NCBI GenBank assembly: GCA_013695355.1
Contig: JACDAQ010000018.1
Location: forward strand, 1-64,000
Origin: Candidatus Protochlamydia sp.
GTDB taxonomy: Bacteria; Chlamydiota; Chlamydiia; Chlamydiales; Parachlamydiaceae
Direction: 5' to 3'
Length of the DNA: 64,000 bases
Shown in pieces: positions 38,401-46,620 of this stretch. The notes under the pieces were generated by a model, which was given only the letters and a program-made list of their open reading frames with translations, made no database searches and was not told the DNA's origin. The position numbers and the translations under genes were made by a program. Each line of letters begins with the position of its first letter. Within the stretch, counting starts at the first letter, position 1.

Positions 38401-39190
38401 GAAAGATCTTCCTGAAAAAATTGAAGAGATTTCCCACTGTGACCTCTCCTCCTACCAGCAAAAACTTTATGTGGAGGTCCTTGAACAGCGAAGGCGCCAT
38501 TTATTAGAAGAGCTGCACAATGATCAAAACTCCATTCCCTATTTGCATATTTTTGCTTTGCTTTCCAGCCTCAAGCAAATATGCGATCATCCGGCCGTTT
38601 ATTTGAAAAGACCGGATGATTATATGAACTATCCATCGGGAAAATGGAACCTTTTTGTGGAATTATTGAGAGAAGCGAGGGAAAGCCAGCAAAAGGTGGT
38701 CATTTTTTCTCAATATTTGGGGATGCTCGATATCCTACAAAACTATTTAACTGAGCAGGATATCGGATACGCAACTATCCGGGGCTCGACGCAAAACAGA
38801 AAAGAAGAGCTCAATCGTTTCAATCAAGACCCGTCTTGCGAGGTTTTTATTGGCTCATTGCAGGCAGCGGGATTAGGCATCGACCTAACAGCCGGCTCCG
38901 TTGTCATCCACTATGACAGATGGTGGAATGCCGCCAGAGAAAACCAGGCGACCGACCGGGTCCATCGAATCGGACAGACGCGCGGTGTGCAAGTCTTCAA
39001 ACTGGTAACATTAGGCACATTTGAAGAAAAAATCGATGCTATGATCGAGCGTAAAGGGCGGCTGATGGAAGAGGTCGTAGGAATAGACGATCAGAACACT
39101 TTAAAAAAGTTTACGCGTGAAGAATTAATTGATTTGTTAAATTTTGTTGAAACAAATGAGGACCATATGGGCCTTTCGGATGAAGAATAA
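35441..39190 (+). CDS. SWIM-SNF2 family helicase (SWI2/SNF2-type ATPase)
   Basis: A 1249-residue Snf2-type DNA translocase. A SWIM zinc motif lies at Cys64, Cys66, Cys75 and His77 (CSCEQGHESEGCLH). The middle (about 150-760) has repeats of a W/F-x-Y/F-L-x3-GFY motif (for example WVYLEGYGFYSKS, WAYLDEEGFYPIE, FVYLEREGFYELP). The ATPase follows: CDDMGLGKTHQAMALL (Walker A, near 795), FDEIQVAKN (motif II, DEIQ rather than DEAH), LTGTPIENHLRELKSLFDI (III), and in the second lobe FSQYLGMLDIL, AAGLGIDLTAG and the arginine-finger motif DRVHRIGQTRGV. Chlamydiae carry SNF2 genes of this kind; one lies beside mreB in Chlamydia. Coupling to an Hsp70-like partner suggests they act together. Confidence 0.93.
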   Translation: MIPLPPNLKHFEEEASKALPLHLVKDVEFSGMTYQVLIEDPADHHDYWVFLQLEGSGQVRDIFCSCEQGHESEGCLHQAVAYLSLFKNSTVPLHQRFERSLWNQLCFLYEDRIGSDPSALKKLLPGHYVIQSSSDKIIFSIKAKSESAVALLERLFNERSPATEETSLKFSNLSSEEIMLWREGRPDPQLRYDLSYWSDLAKWLMQKEEEGQAYQLTFNYSKKNIPNWLQLNFADLETGFYLSEANLPVIIPFLASVKSPLTVHNASHQDIDRVYYDKSKGVLHIVEKKGEKSAKLQSRRKSEEAGIVIENWIFIPGEGFYTNEPNLLLKTPEVEGEELSEILNEHHRLLSSLIINAVIHRTQQTLSYKLYFDPQWNLHIQAYLFDEGDLQQGDSRLIGDWAYLDEEGFYPIEKRYDEVETVIPLYQVSDFVTQNRAWLNTQEGFHTHVRSIEYQMSYQLNENNRLSFTRTLAKAKDRMQDFGVWVYLEGYGFYSKSGGSFNYLLKKGVSLGAEQIPLFIRMNKDELALIPNFFNDTCPIVKAGLKIELVDKQTIRVNPYYTLQHEYEEKNMRLFDDFVYLEREGFYELPYSLRLPEEFRTPVELSGEELNLFLTYELNNIRSYVSSIDPRLNKPEWLRLTASAVEPVPEKGKGWYRLQLFYETEQGKISITELRQNLTKKQTFAFFEAGLIALQDKQFDWIRRLDKDRFQKDNTILLTSLEYMRLNAFDPIHMEEGSKLGHDHFNHLNQLQTPLQPDIAGLNSELRPYQEMGAHWLWFLYQEQLSGLLCDDMGLGKTHQAMALLASVSNFFKNYAEGAVHHFLIVCPTSVIYHWQDKLQRFLPNLRVCTFFGTNRSLASFHQEYDVLLTSYGILRNEKELLCKVPFEVAIFDEIQVAKNQFSLVYAALKSMQAQMKLGLTGTPIENHLRELKSLFDIVLPTYMPNDKDYRDLFIKPIEKEHNSDRRDLLNRLIKPFTLRRKKEDVLKDLPEKIEEISHCDLSSYQQKLYVEVLEQRRRHLLEELHNDQNSIPYLHIFALLSSLKQICDHPAVYLKRPDDYMNYPSGKWNLFVELLREARESQQKVVIFSQYLGMLDILQNYLTEQDIGYATIRGSTQNRKEELNRFNQDPSCEVFIGSLQAAGLGIDLTAGSVVIHYDRWWNAARENQATDRVHRIGQTRGVQVFKLVTLGTFEEKIDAMIERKGRLMEEVVGIDDQNTLKKFTREELIDLLNFVETNEDHMGLSDEE

Positions 39191-39652
39191 ATAGTCTATA
39201 GAAAGAAATTAGAAAAGACATCTATTTAAAGAAGAGTCATTAGCAATAGATAATTTTGTAATTCTTTGAATGGCCTACAAGATAAAAATAACCGGCTACC
39301 ATCCGATCCATTTACGACCCAATTTCATCCAAAGTACATAGATAATGAAGGGCTTTGTATTTCCATCGCTTGTAGCTTTGAGCTTAGGTGTCCTCCTACA
39401 TATTCACTCTTCATATCAAAGAGCTACAAGGCAGATATAATACTTTATTTCTTTTTTTGCATTTTGGTCATAACCTTTTACAAGAAAGGTAAACCACCAC
39501 AGGGGGGCAAAATCAATGCATTTAAATGTCAATAAATTCTAATTTTACAAGAAAAAAAAGTGACAACTTTGACACTTTTTGCCAAAAAAAAATGACAAAA
39601 ATGTCACTTTTTGCCAAAATAAAGAAAGATTGCCACAATAGGAAAAAAATAG
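39191..39652. other. Intergenic region with direct repeats before the ATPase gene
   Basis: No supportable gene. Near its right end the 15-base CACTTTTTGCCAAAA occurs twice as a direct repeat (39573-39587 and 39605-39619), 32 nt apart, just upstream of the ATPase start at 39653. An A-rich AAAAAGTGAC (39554-39563) forms an inverted partner of the first repeat. These could be operator sites. A 89-codon frame at 39266 has no gene-like features. Confidence 0.45.
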
Positions 39653-40984
39653 ATGCAACGTCTTATGATGAATCAACTTGTTGAGTGGAAAGAAGATAGC
39701 TCCTCTCGCAAACCGCTTCTTCTTAAAGGGGTGCGACAAGTTGGTAAAACTTATCTTCTTAAAGAATTTGGAAAGCTTTATTTCCCTCATTTTCATTATT
39801 TTAATTTCGAAAAACAACCTGAATTAGCAAAAATCTTTGAACCTAATCTAAATCCTGAGAGGATTATTAGAGAACTAAGTTTTTATCTGGATTTCCCTAT
39901 TAATATTAAAACAGACCTAGTGGTATTTGATGAAATCCAAGAATGCCCTAAGGCATTGACCAGTTTAAAATATTTTCAAGAGGATTGCTCTGAACTTCAT
40001 TTATGTGCGGCTGGGTCTCTTCTTGGTATCCACTTAAATTCCAGTTCATTTCCAGTAGGAAAGGTGACTTTTAAAACTCTTAGACCTTTAACTTTCGAAG
40101 AATTTTTAATGGCAAACAAAGATAAAGCCCTTCCTATTTTTCAGAAGCTCAATTCAAAAGAAATAATCCCGGCTATTATTCATGAATATTTATGGGAACA
40201 ACTTAAGCATTATTTTATAGTTGGCGGTCTCCCAGAAGTGGTGTCAACTTTTATTAAAAATAAGGAGGACTTGTATAAAGCATTCTCTTTAGTAAGGAAT
40301 AAACAGAGTGATTTGATCAATTCATATTATGCCGATATAGCAAAGCATTCAGGTAAAGTAAATGCCATGCATATTGACCGTGTATGGAGGTCTATTCCTT
40401 CTCAATTACAACAAGTACAAGACGGCTCCATAGGCAAATATAAATTTAGAGGAGTTATTCCCGGAGTTTCCCATTATGATCGATTGGCAGGCGCCATTGA
40501 CTGGTTAGAGGCTGCGGGTTTAGCTTTAAAAGTGCATATTGTCAATACAGGGCAAATCCCTTTTCAAGGCTATGCAAAGGAAAATATTTTTAAATTATTG
40601 TTGTTTGATGTTGGTATTCTTAGTTTTATGTGCGGATTGCCTGCAAAAGTTATTTTAGATTATGAATATGGAAGTTATAAAGGGTTTTTTGCTGAAAATT
40701 TTGTTGCCCAAGAGCTTATCTCTCATGGAAGAGACTCCCTTTTCAGTTGGCAAGAAAATAAAGCGGAAATTGAATTTCTGGTTGAGACTGATGGTTCCGC
40801 TATTCCGGTTGAAGTTAAAGCTGGTTCGGTTATCAAACTAAAGAGTTTAAAGGTATTTGTTGAAAAATATCATCCCCCTTATGAAGTGATATTTAGCGGG
40901 AGGCCTTTCGACATGAGAAATAATAGCGTGCATTATTACCCTTTATATTTGGCAGGTCGCTTTCCGATCAAAGAGTCTGTTTAG
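39653..40984 (+). CDS. AAA+ ATPase with DUF4143 domain
   Basis: A 443-residue protein of the widespread AAA_14/DUF4143 family (COG1373 type). Walker A GVRQVGKTYLLKEFG near residue 27, Walker B LVVFDEIQECPKALTSL near 87-103, sensor CAAGSLLGIHL near 118. The C-terminal DUF4143 part ends with a PD-(D/E)xK nuclease-like pattern EIEFLVETDG with PVEVKAG near 375-395. Family function is unsettled; members are often mobile accessory genes and several are suspected toxin or defence factors. ATG with AGGAAAAAA upstream. Direct repeats lie just upstream. Monocistronic, converging on der with a shared hairpin between. Confidence 0.88.
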   Translation: MQRLMMNQLVEWKEDSSSRKPLLLKGVRQVGKTYLLKEFGKLYFPHFHYFNFEKQPELAKIFEPNLNPERIIRELSFYLDFPINIKTDLVVFDEIQECPKALTSLKYFQEDCSELHLCAAGSLLGIHLNSSSFPVGKVTFKTLRPLTFEEFLMANKDKALPIFQKLNSKEIIPAIIHEYLWEQLKHYFIVGGLPEVVSTFIKNKEDLYKAFSLVRNKQSDLINSYYADIAKHSGKVNAMHIDRVWRSIPSQLQQVQDGSIGKYKFRGVIPGVSHYDRLAGAIDWLEAAGLALKVHIVNTGQIPFQGYAKENIFKLLLFDVGILSFMCGLPAKVILDYEYGSYKGFFAENFVAQELISHGRDSLFSWQENKAEIEFLVETDGSAIPVEVKAGSVIKLKSLKVFVEKYHPPYEVIFSGRPFDMRNNSVHYYPLYLAGRFPIKESV

Positions 40985-41029
40985 TAATTTAGCAATATTC
41001 CAAGGATTTTGAGTAATTAAAACGGGATA

Positions 41030-41057
41030 AATAGGTAATTAAAAAAAATTACCTATT
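41030..41057. terminator. Bidirectional terminator between ATPase gene and der
   Basis: An 11-bp AT-rich stem (41030-41040 with 41047-41057) around an A6 loop lies between convergent genes and is followed by a T-rich stretch on the plus strand. Confidence 0.6.
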
Positions 41058-41068
41058 CTTCCTTTCTT

Positions 41069-42535
41069 CTAATTTTTTTCTAGATCTGGCTCGTTTTCAA
41101 AGAAATATTCTTCTTCCTCCTCGCCACTTTCAATTGCGTGCTTATGTTCTTCATCAATATCCGCAGTTTCTTTTTCTGCTCTTATCTTTTTAACTTCAGG
41201 CCCGCCTTCTGGGCGGTCTCGTTTTGCTTTACCTTTTAAATGAATTAAAATAGGTACGCCTGTGAACCCATATGTTTCTCTAAATTGATTATAAAGGTAT
41301 TTTTTGTAGCTTTCAATCATCAGGTTTGGGTAGTTAACAAATAAAACGAATTTAGGCGGTTCAATATCCACCTGCGCCATGTAATAGATGCGCAAGCGTT
41401 TTCCCTGAATCATAGGAGGATGATTTTTCTGAAGGGCGCCCCCAATGAATTTATTCAATTGGTGGGTGGTCACTCTTTTTTGTGAATTGGCATAAACATC
41501 CAAGATCACAGGAAAGATTTTATCTAAATTCCTTCCTGTCGTGGCTGAAGTAAAGATCTTAGGGCAATGTTTTAGAAAAGGGACTTCTTCTTCAATCCCT
41601 TGCAAACAATGTTCCATACGGTAACCTTTGACCAGGTCCCATTTGTTCAGCAAAATGATGCACCCTTTGCCTGCTTCCTCGATGGAATTTGCAATTTTTT
41701 TGTCCTGGGCTGTCATCCCTTCCTGTACATCTAAAAGAAGAAGACATAAATCGGCGCGTTCAATGGCCCTCTGTGTTCGGATAGCGGCAAATTTGTCGAC
41801 AACTTCATGTTCGGCCCTTTTGCGGCGTATTCCTGCGGTATCAATGAGTGTATAGAGTTGTCCCTCATGGGTAAATGAAACATCCACGCTATCACGCGTA
41901 GTACCGGGAATCGGGCTGACGATGCACCGTTCTTCATCCAGAATAAAATTGACCAAAGAGGATTTTCCCACATTTGCCCTTCCAACCACTGCAACCTTGA
42001 TCAAATGCTCTTTTTCTTCTTCGACTTCTTTTTCGCGCGGGAATTTATCAAAGGCTGCTTCAAGAAGTTCAGCAATCTGCCACCCTTGCGAGGCAGAAAC
42101 GGGCACGATATGTTTAATCCCCAAAGAATGAAACTGATGCATTAAAGAAACTTGGGATAGATTATCTATTTTATTGACGGCGAGGCAAACAGGTTTATCG
42201 GTTCTCAATAATACTTTTGCAACTTCTTTGTCCAAATCGGTCAATCCAATATGCGCATCCACTACTTGAATGATTGTATCAGCCTCTTCAATCGCAATTT
42301 CCGCCTGTCGCTTGATCTCTTCATTAAAGATTTCTTTGGACTGGGCGTTAATGCCTCCTGTATCAATAACCTGAAAATGGAACCCAAATAATTCCCCTTC
42401 AGCATATAACCGGTCGCGTGTAATACCTTCAGCTTCATCTACAATGGCAATTTTTTGTTTGCAAATCCGATTGAATAAAGCCGATTTTCCCACATTGGGG
42501 CGCCCAACGATGGCAAGCTTTGGTATATGGGTCAT
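41069..42535 (-). CDS. der: Ribosome-assembly GTPase Der (EngA)
   Basis: A 488-residue double GTPase needed for 50S ribosome assembly. First G domain: GRPNVGKSALFN, DTGG and NKID. Second: GRANVGKSSLVN, DTAGIRRK and NKWD. Then the KH-like domain with VNYPNLMIESYKKYLYNQFR (near 395-415). The C-terminal tail after about 440 is strongly acidic (HAIESGEEEEEYFFENEPD), longer than in many homologues. ATG start. In Chlamydia der lies a few genes from the SNF2 gene, and the two are also close here. Confidence 0.96.
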   Translation of the reverse strand: MTHIPKLAIVGRPNVGKSALFNRICKQKIAIVDEAEGITRDRLYAEGELFGFHFQVIDTGGINAQSKEIFNEEIKRQAEIAIEEADTIIQVVDAHIGLTDLDKEVAKVLLRTDKPVCLAVNKIDNLSQVSLMHQFHSLGIKHIVPVSASQGWQIAELLEAAFDKFPREKEVEEEKEHLIKVAVVGRANVGKSSLVNFILDEERCIVSPIPGTTRDSVDVSFTHEGQLYTLIDTAGIRRKRAEHEVVDKFAAIRTQRAIERADLCLLLLDVQEGMTAQDKKIANSIEEAGKGCIILLNKWDLVKGYRMEHCLQGIEEEVPFLKHCPKIFTSATTGRNLDKIFPVILDVYANSQKRVTTHQLNKFIGGALQKNHPPMIQGKRLRIYYMAQVDIEPPKFVLFVNYPNLMIESYKKYLYNQFRETYGFTGVPILIHLKGKAKRDRPEGGPEVKKIRAEKETADIDEEHKHAIESGEEEEEYFFENEPDLEKN

Positions 42536-42769
42536 GAGGATCCTCTCGTAAAAAATAAAAGTTTAAATAAAAGTGGATTAAAAATATATGATTTTAATAC
42601 ACAAACGACCTTATTGGTCATTTGTGTATAATTATTGTTTAGAAATAATAGTGAATGATTTACAATGACAATCAAAGTGTTTGTTCAAAAGAAGCGCCTA
42701 AAAAAAATTTCTAATTAATAATCTCCCCAATTTTAATTTTACTAAAATTTGGAAAACATCAGTTTTATT

Positions 42770-44695
42770 ATGTCACACGCACATCACGATGAAGTTTCCC
42801 TTACTTGTTTTACCAAAGATTTCGAAAAGTATTCCTGGGGCTCTTTTCGTACGGATGTGATGGCTGGGTTAGCGGTTTCCATGCTGACAGTGCCTCAGGC
42901 GATGGCTTATGCTTTGGTAGCTGGCTTGCCTGTGTCATGCGGAATATTCGCTTCCATTTTTACAGCCATGATTGTAGCCATCTTTGGTTCTTCCAGGCAT
43001 TTGATCGTGGGGCCCAGTAATGCAATAGCTATTTTGATCCAGGCTTGCATTAGCGATATTTTATTTACCTACTATAGGGATGCGACAGGGCCTGAAAAAG
43101 AGCAGCTGGTGATGCAGATCCTAACCCAGTTGATGCTGCTTGTAGGCACGATACAAATTTTGGCAGCATTTTTTAAATTAGGCCGGCTCACCCACTTTGT
43201 CAGCCATACAGTCATTGTGGGATATGTATCAGGCGTCGCACTGGCATTGGTGATCAACCAGGCCTTTCCTTTGATTGGATTGGACGTTCCGGTGAATTTA
43301 GGCTCATTATATGAGCGCGGGACATACATCCTAACCCATTTCCATGCCTCCTATTTTCCAACTGCCCTGATCGGCATTGCCTGCATTGGGCTTTTGTTAT
43401 TGCTAAAGCGCTTCGACCGAAAAATGCCGGCTGGGGCCATCATGTTGGCCATTGTGGCTATTGTGGCCTATTTTTTTAATTATTTTTATCAATATTTCAT
43501 TAGTAATGATTACCAATTTGTCAATTGGGACCAATGGGATGCCATTTTAAGCCCGATTGCTTTAGTGGGAGATACGCGGGAAGGGGGATTTATTCCCCAA
43601 TTTGATTTCCCCTATTTTAATCCCAGCATCATGAACCATTTGCTTCCAGTAGCGTTTGCGATAGCCCTTTTAAGTGTAATGGAAGCTACTTCGGCATCAA
43701 AATCTATCGCTGCAAGCTCCGGACAGTGCCTCTCGACCAACCAGGAAATTTTTGGAGTAGGGATGGGCAACTTTTTTTCTGCCTTTATTGGCGCGATGCC
43801 AGTTTCAGGAAGCCCTTCGCGCAGCGCCTTAAATTATGAGAATGGGGGGAATACTCGGGTTGCGGCCCTCTTTAATTCCCTTTTTGTCGCCCTGGTGCTT
43901 TTTGCGTTCGGTTTTTTAATCAGACACATTCCTGTTACTGCCTTTGCAGCTCTTTTGATTGTTTCTGCAGGCACGATTGTCAATTTCAAGCAGCTTTTCA
44001 TCTGCTTGAAAGCGACCCGTTCGGACATGTTCGTGCTGATCGTCACGCTTTTATCCTGCATTTTTTTTAGTTTGGATATCGCTTTTTATATCGGGGTGGT
44101 CATGTCTATTTCACTCCATCTTAAAAAAGCCGCTGTGCCGCAGCTTGTCGAATTTACGGTGGACGAGGCTGGCGGGCTACATACCATTGAACATGCCCAC
44201 CTGCACGATCCACGCAAGATACGTTTTATTAAAGTCGAAGGGGAGTTGTTTTTTGGTGCAGCTGACCTTTTCCAATCTGCTTTGAGATCATTGACCGAGG
44301 ATGACCGGACTACGAAAGTACTAATTTTACAGTTGAAAAATGCAAGGGACATTGATGCGACCGCCTGTTTGGCATTGCAACAGCTTTATGCTTATCTTAA
44401 AAATTCAGGACGCCATTTGATCGCCTGCGGGATTACCCATCAGATTTGGGATGTTCTAAGCGATTCAGGAATGATTGATATTCTAGGTAAAAAAAACTTA
44501 TTTATATTTGATGAGAGGCACCCGTTCATCTCGGTTCAAAAAGCCTTTTTGCGCTCTCATGAGCTCGTTGCCATTGAAGAAGCGAAAGAAGAATACGAGG
44601 TCTTTTCAACTCTTCCTACGCCAGCACCTGCGCCTGCTCCTGTTCCTGAAGCCCAATGGCAGCCTGTTTTGGTGGAAGTGGAAGAACGAAGCTAA
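42770..44695 (+). CDS. SulP family anion transporter with STAS domain
   Basis: About 641 residues from ATG 42770; a TTG at 42749 is possible but less likely. The membrane part begins with DVMAGLAVSMLTVPQAMAYA (the SulP signature around TM1) and has about 11-12 hydrophobic segments, including the conserved MPVSGSPSRSALNYENGGNT region near residue 345. The C-terminal STAS domain (about 475-600) contains VEGELFFGAADLF and NARDIDATACLALQ. These proteins move sulfate, bicarbonate or similar anions with Na+ or H+; substrate cannot be told from sequence. The tail has an Ala-Pro repeat (TPAPAPAPVPE). Single gene. Confidence 0.92.
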   Translation: MSHAHHDEVSLTCFTKDFEKYSWGSFRTDVMAGLAVSMLTVPQAMAYALVAGLPVSCGIFASIFTAMIVAIFGSSRHLIVGPSNAIAILIQACISDILFTYYRDATGPEKEQLVMQILTQLMLLVGTIQILAAFFKLGRLTHFVSHTVIVGYVSGVALALVINQAFPLIGLDVPVNLGSLYERGTYILTHFHASYFPTALIGIACIGLLLLLKRFDRKMPAGAIMLAIVAIVAYFFNYFYQYFISNDYQFVNWDQWDAILSPIALVGDTREGGFIPQFDFPYFNPSIMNHLLPVAFAIALLSVMEATSASKSIAASSGQCLSTNQEIFGVGMGNFFSAFIGAMPVSGSPSRSALNYENGGNTRVAALFNSLFVALVLFAFGFLIRHIPVTAFAALLIVSAGTIVNFKQLFICLKATRSDMFVLIVTLLSCIFFSLDIAFYIGVVMSISLHLKKAAVPQLVEFTVDEAGGLHTIEHAHLHDPRKIRFIKVEGELFFGAADLFQSALRSLTEDDRTTKVLILQLKNARDIDATACLALQQLYAYLKNSGRHLIACGITHQIWDVLSDSGMIDILGKKNLFIFDERHPFISVQKAFLRSHELVAIEEAKEEYEVFSTLPTPAPAPAPVPEAQWQPVLVEVEERS

Positions 44696-44754
44696 TAATA
44701 AAGTTAATTTAGGAAAAGTATGATTCAAGCTTATCATTGAATGTTCATCCTTAC

Positions 44755-45072
44755 ATGCCTTATGTCCCGTTGCTAACTCCAGCGATTAACCCTGAGATCT
44801 ATCAACTTGATAATGGTCTGCTAACAAAAAGAACAATTGGCGTGGCTTTACTTTGCTTTACTGCTATGGGGGTTGCTTTAACTTATCAACTCCCCCAAGC
44901 CCTTCTGCCATTTAGCTGGGTTATCTACTGGAAAAGGGCCCTAAAATTTGGTTTCGCAATGGCCGCATTTTTTGGCTTTAACCGGAATTGGCATCAGACA
45001 TTCGGGACAATCCATTGTAGTTGGTTCTTCAGGTTTAGGCGGGAGCAGTTTATTCATGGCTTTAATGGCTAA
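44755..45072 (+). CDS. Possible truncated membrane protein
   Basis: An open frame beginning [19 protein letters not shown] with a hydrophobic stretch ([17 protein letters not shown]) resembles small chlamydial membrane proteins. It runs from about residue 60 into the antisense of the mscL 3' end (44941-45072), which is unlikely to be its original end. TTG 44737 is an alternative start; a separate ATG at 44720 with AGGAAAA upstream opens a 6-codon frame only. I think this is the remaining 5' part of a truncated gene, or chance. Confidence 0.3.
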   Translation: MPYVPLLTPAINPEIYQLDNGLLTKRTIGVALLCFTAMGVALTYQLPQALLPFSWVIYWKRALKFGFAMAAFFGFNRNWHQTFGTIHCSWFFRFRREQFIHGFNG

Positions 45073-45351
45073 AAAAATCGCCAGGGCAATAATGGCAAAA
45101 TCAACAAGCTCATTAATAAAATTGCCATACTTGATATAAACAGCCGGAGATTCTCCTGCAGCTTCTTGGATCTTGAAGGCCAGCTTCTTAAAATCTTTAC
45201 CTCCCAGAAGTACGCCAAGGGGAGGCATAATAATGTCGTTAACAAATGAACTGACAATTTTTCCAAAAGCGGCACCAATAATGACTCCAACTGCGAGGTC
45301 GACAACGTTACCACGCATAGCAAAGGCTTTGAATTCTTGAAAAAATGACAT
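44941..45351 (-). CDS. mscL: Large-conductance mechanosensitive channel MscL with C-terminal zinc ribbon
   Basis: A 136-residue MscL, the inner-membrane pore that opens under hypo-osmotic shock. The family start is clear: [40 protein letters not shown] (TM1, cited by its ends [10 protein letters not shown] and NDIIMPPLG). TM2 is [17 protein letters not shown]. After the cytoplasmic helix, the last 25 residues add a CxxC-x13-CxxC zinc-ribbon-like tail ([18 protein letters not shown]). Such a tail is known in some MscL lineages but absent from the E. coli protein. ATG start with GAGG upstream. Confidence 0.95.
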   Translation of the reverse strand: MSFFQEFKAFAMRGNVVDLAVGVIIGAAFGKIVSSFVNDIIMPPLGVLLGGKDFKKLAFKIQEAAGESPAVYIKYGNFINELVDFAIIALAIFLAIKAMNKLLPPKPEEPTTMDCPECLMPIPVKAKKCGHCETKF

Positions 45352-45388
45352 TTTTTATCCTCATTGTATTAAAAAAATGCATAGCAAA

Positions 45389-46312
45389 TCAATTAATTCT
45401 TCGCCATCTTTCTTCAATTAAACGGCCATAAAGAGCCTGCATTTTTTCTGAAAGGAAACTAATAGCCAACAATTCCGTCCATTTAGCAATAGAGGATTTG
45501 AAATTAGAAATTTCTTTTTCTATTACTTGTTCAGGTAAGTTTAATCTTTGCTTTCCAAAATAATCAATTAAATCACTTTGGGTGAGCTTATTTTTTTTGC
45601 CTCTGATAGGCAATGCGATTTCTTCCTGAGATTTGATAAGTATGGTAGTATTGAGCAGATCGTAAGCAGGGCTTAACTCTACCTTTTCTTTTCGCCTGAT
45701 CATCGTAAAATTTTTTAAGTGCATATCTTCATTTCCAATAAGGAAATTGAAAATTACAAGACGAAATAACTTTATTTTTTCAAGCATAGGAAATGTGCAA
45801 TGTTTTTCAATTACTGAAACGATTTTTTCCATGCTTGATTCATATTTAGTATCTCGCGTGCACTCTAAAAGTTGCGAGAAATCTTCCACAGCAATTTTTT
45901 GATTTCGGTAACGGTCAAATCTCTTGATGAAATAACTAAGAGAACTGTCTATATTATAAATCATTCCATGAAAGGGGACTTCAATTCCAGTGATTTTGGC
46001 CAGCTTCATTGTGAGGTCTTCATTTTCTGGTACTTCATCATATATTTGATGTGGAGGCTTTAAAATATACTTTCCACCCTTGGTTACTACTTCTAACTGT
46101 GCTTTTTTAGGGTTGAGTTTGACGCTTAATTTTGGCTGAATGCCTTGAATGGATATTTTTGTTGCAAGTTCGGAAGCCAATTGAATCTGTTGTTTAGGAG
46201 TATAGGGAAAATCTTTCAATTCATTTAAATGATTGGAAAGGAGTTTGAGCCCTTTTTCTGTATATTTTTGCCCATTCTTACAAACTTCATAGGTAATTGG
46301 ACAGCGCCTCAT
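45389..46312 (-). CDS. hipT: HipT-like serine/threonine kinase toxin
   Basis: A 307-residue kinase matching the C-terminal (catalytic) part of HipA without the N-terminal domain. The Gly-rich loop region reads SIQGIQPKLSVKL, so the serine positions known to be autophosphorylated in HipT correspond to Ser54 and Gln56. The catalytic segment GNEDMHLKNF holds Asp196 and Asn201, and SPAYDLLNT holds the metal Asp218. HipT and HipA phosphorylate a tRNA synthetase (TrpS or GltX) and stop growth. The start ATG overlaps the stop of the HipS-like gene by 4 nt (ATGA). The order B-S-T, with size near the 309 residues of E. coli HipT, identifies a HipBST-type system rather than HipBA. Confidence 0.85.
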   Translation of the reverse strand: MRRCPITYEVCKNGQKYTEKGLKLLSNHLNELKDFPYTPKQQIQLASELATKISIQGIQPKLSVKLNPKKAQLEVVTKGGKYILKPPHQIYDEVPENEDLTMKLAKITGIEVPFHGMIYNIDSSLSYFIKRFDRYRNQKIAVEDFSQLLECTRDTKYESSMEKIVSVIEKHCTFPMLEKIKLFRLVIFNFLIGNEDMHLKNFTMIRRKEKVELSPAYDLLNTTILIKSQEEIALPIRGKKNKLTQSDLIDYFGKQRLNLPEQVIEKEISNFKSSIAKWTELLAISFLSEKMQALYGRLIEERWRRIN

Positions 46313-46620
46313 TCCATACCCTCAACAGTCACATTGCCTACTAGATCTCCACCTACGGTTATAAGTTGTTCAAGTAAATCATTTCGATCTATTTTAGCAT
46401 GCCGTAAAAGCCCCTCTAACATCATTCCTTCCGGCAGTAACCCTTCAAAAAAGGGAGGGAATTTATCATATTCATAGATGAGCTTAGCAAGCGGCATTTC
46501 TAAAGATACCGAGGGCCCTATATAGTCCTTTAAATAAATAAAGCGATATTTTTGTCCCCGCCCAATTTCCTGAATTTCTCCGGCGGGTACCCCGTCGACA
46601 AATACCCTAGCTTTTTTCAT
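46309..46620 (-). CDS. hipS: HipS-like protein (HipA N-terminal domain)
   Basis: A 103-residue stand-alone version of the HipA N-terminal domain: ARVFVDGVPAGEI at the start, SVSLEMPLAKLIYEYDKFPP near 38-57 and FFEGLLPEGMMLEGLL, closing with VGGDLVGNVTVEG. In HipBST systems the small HipS protein, not HipB, neutralises the kinase. It overlaps hipB by 14 nt and hipT by 4 nt, so the three are made from one message. Confidence 0.85.
   Translation of the reverse strand: MKKARVFVDGVPAGEIQEIGRGQKYRFIYLKDYIGPSVSLEMPLAKLIYEYDKFPPFFEGLLPEGMMLEGLLRHAKIDRNDLLEQLITVGGDLVGNVTVEGME

Noticed and set aside
39266-39535. 89-codon plus-strand frame after the SNF2 gene
   Set aside because: No ribosome site, no coherent domain, composition like intergenic DNA.
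39541-39640. Repeated CACTTTTTGCCAAAA as a small CRISPR array
   Set aside because: Only two units, no regular spacer series and no cas genes.
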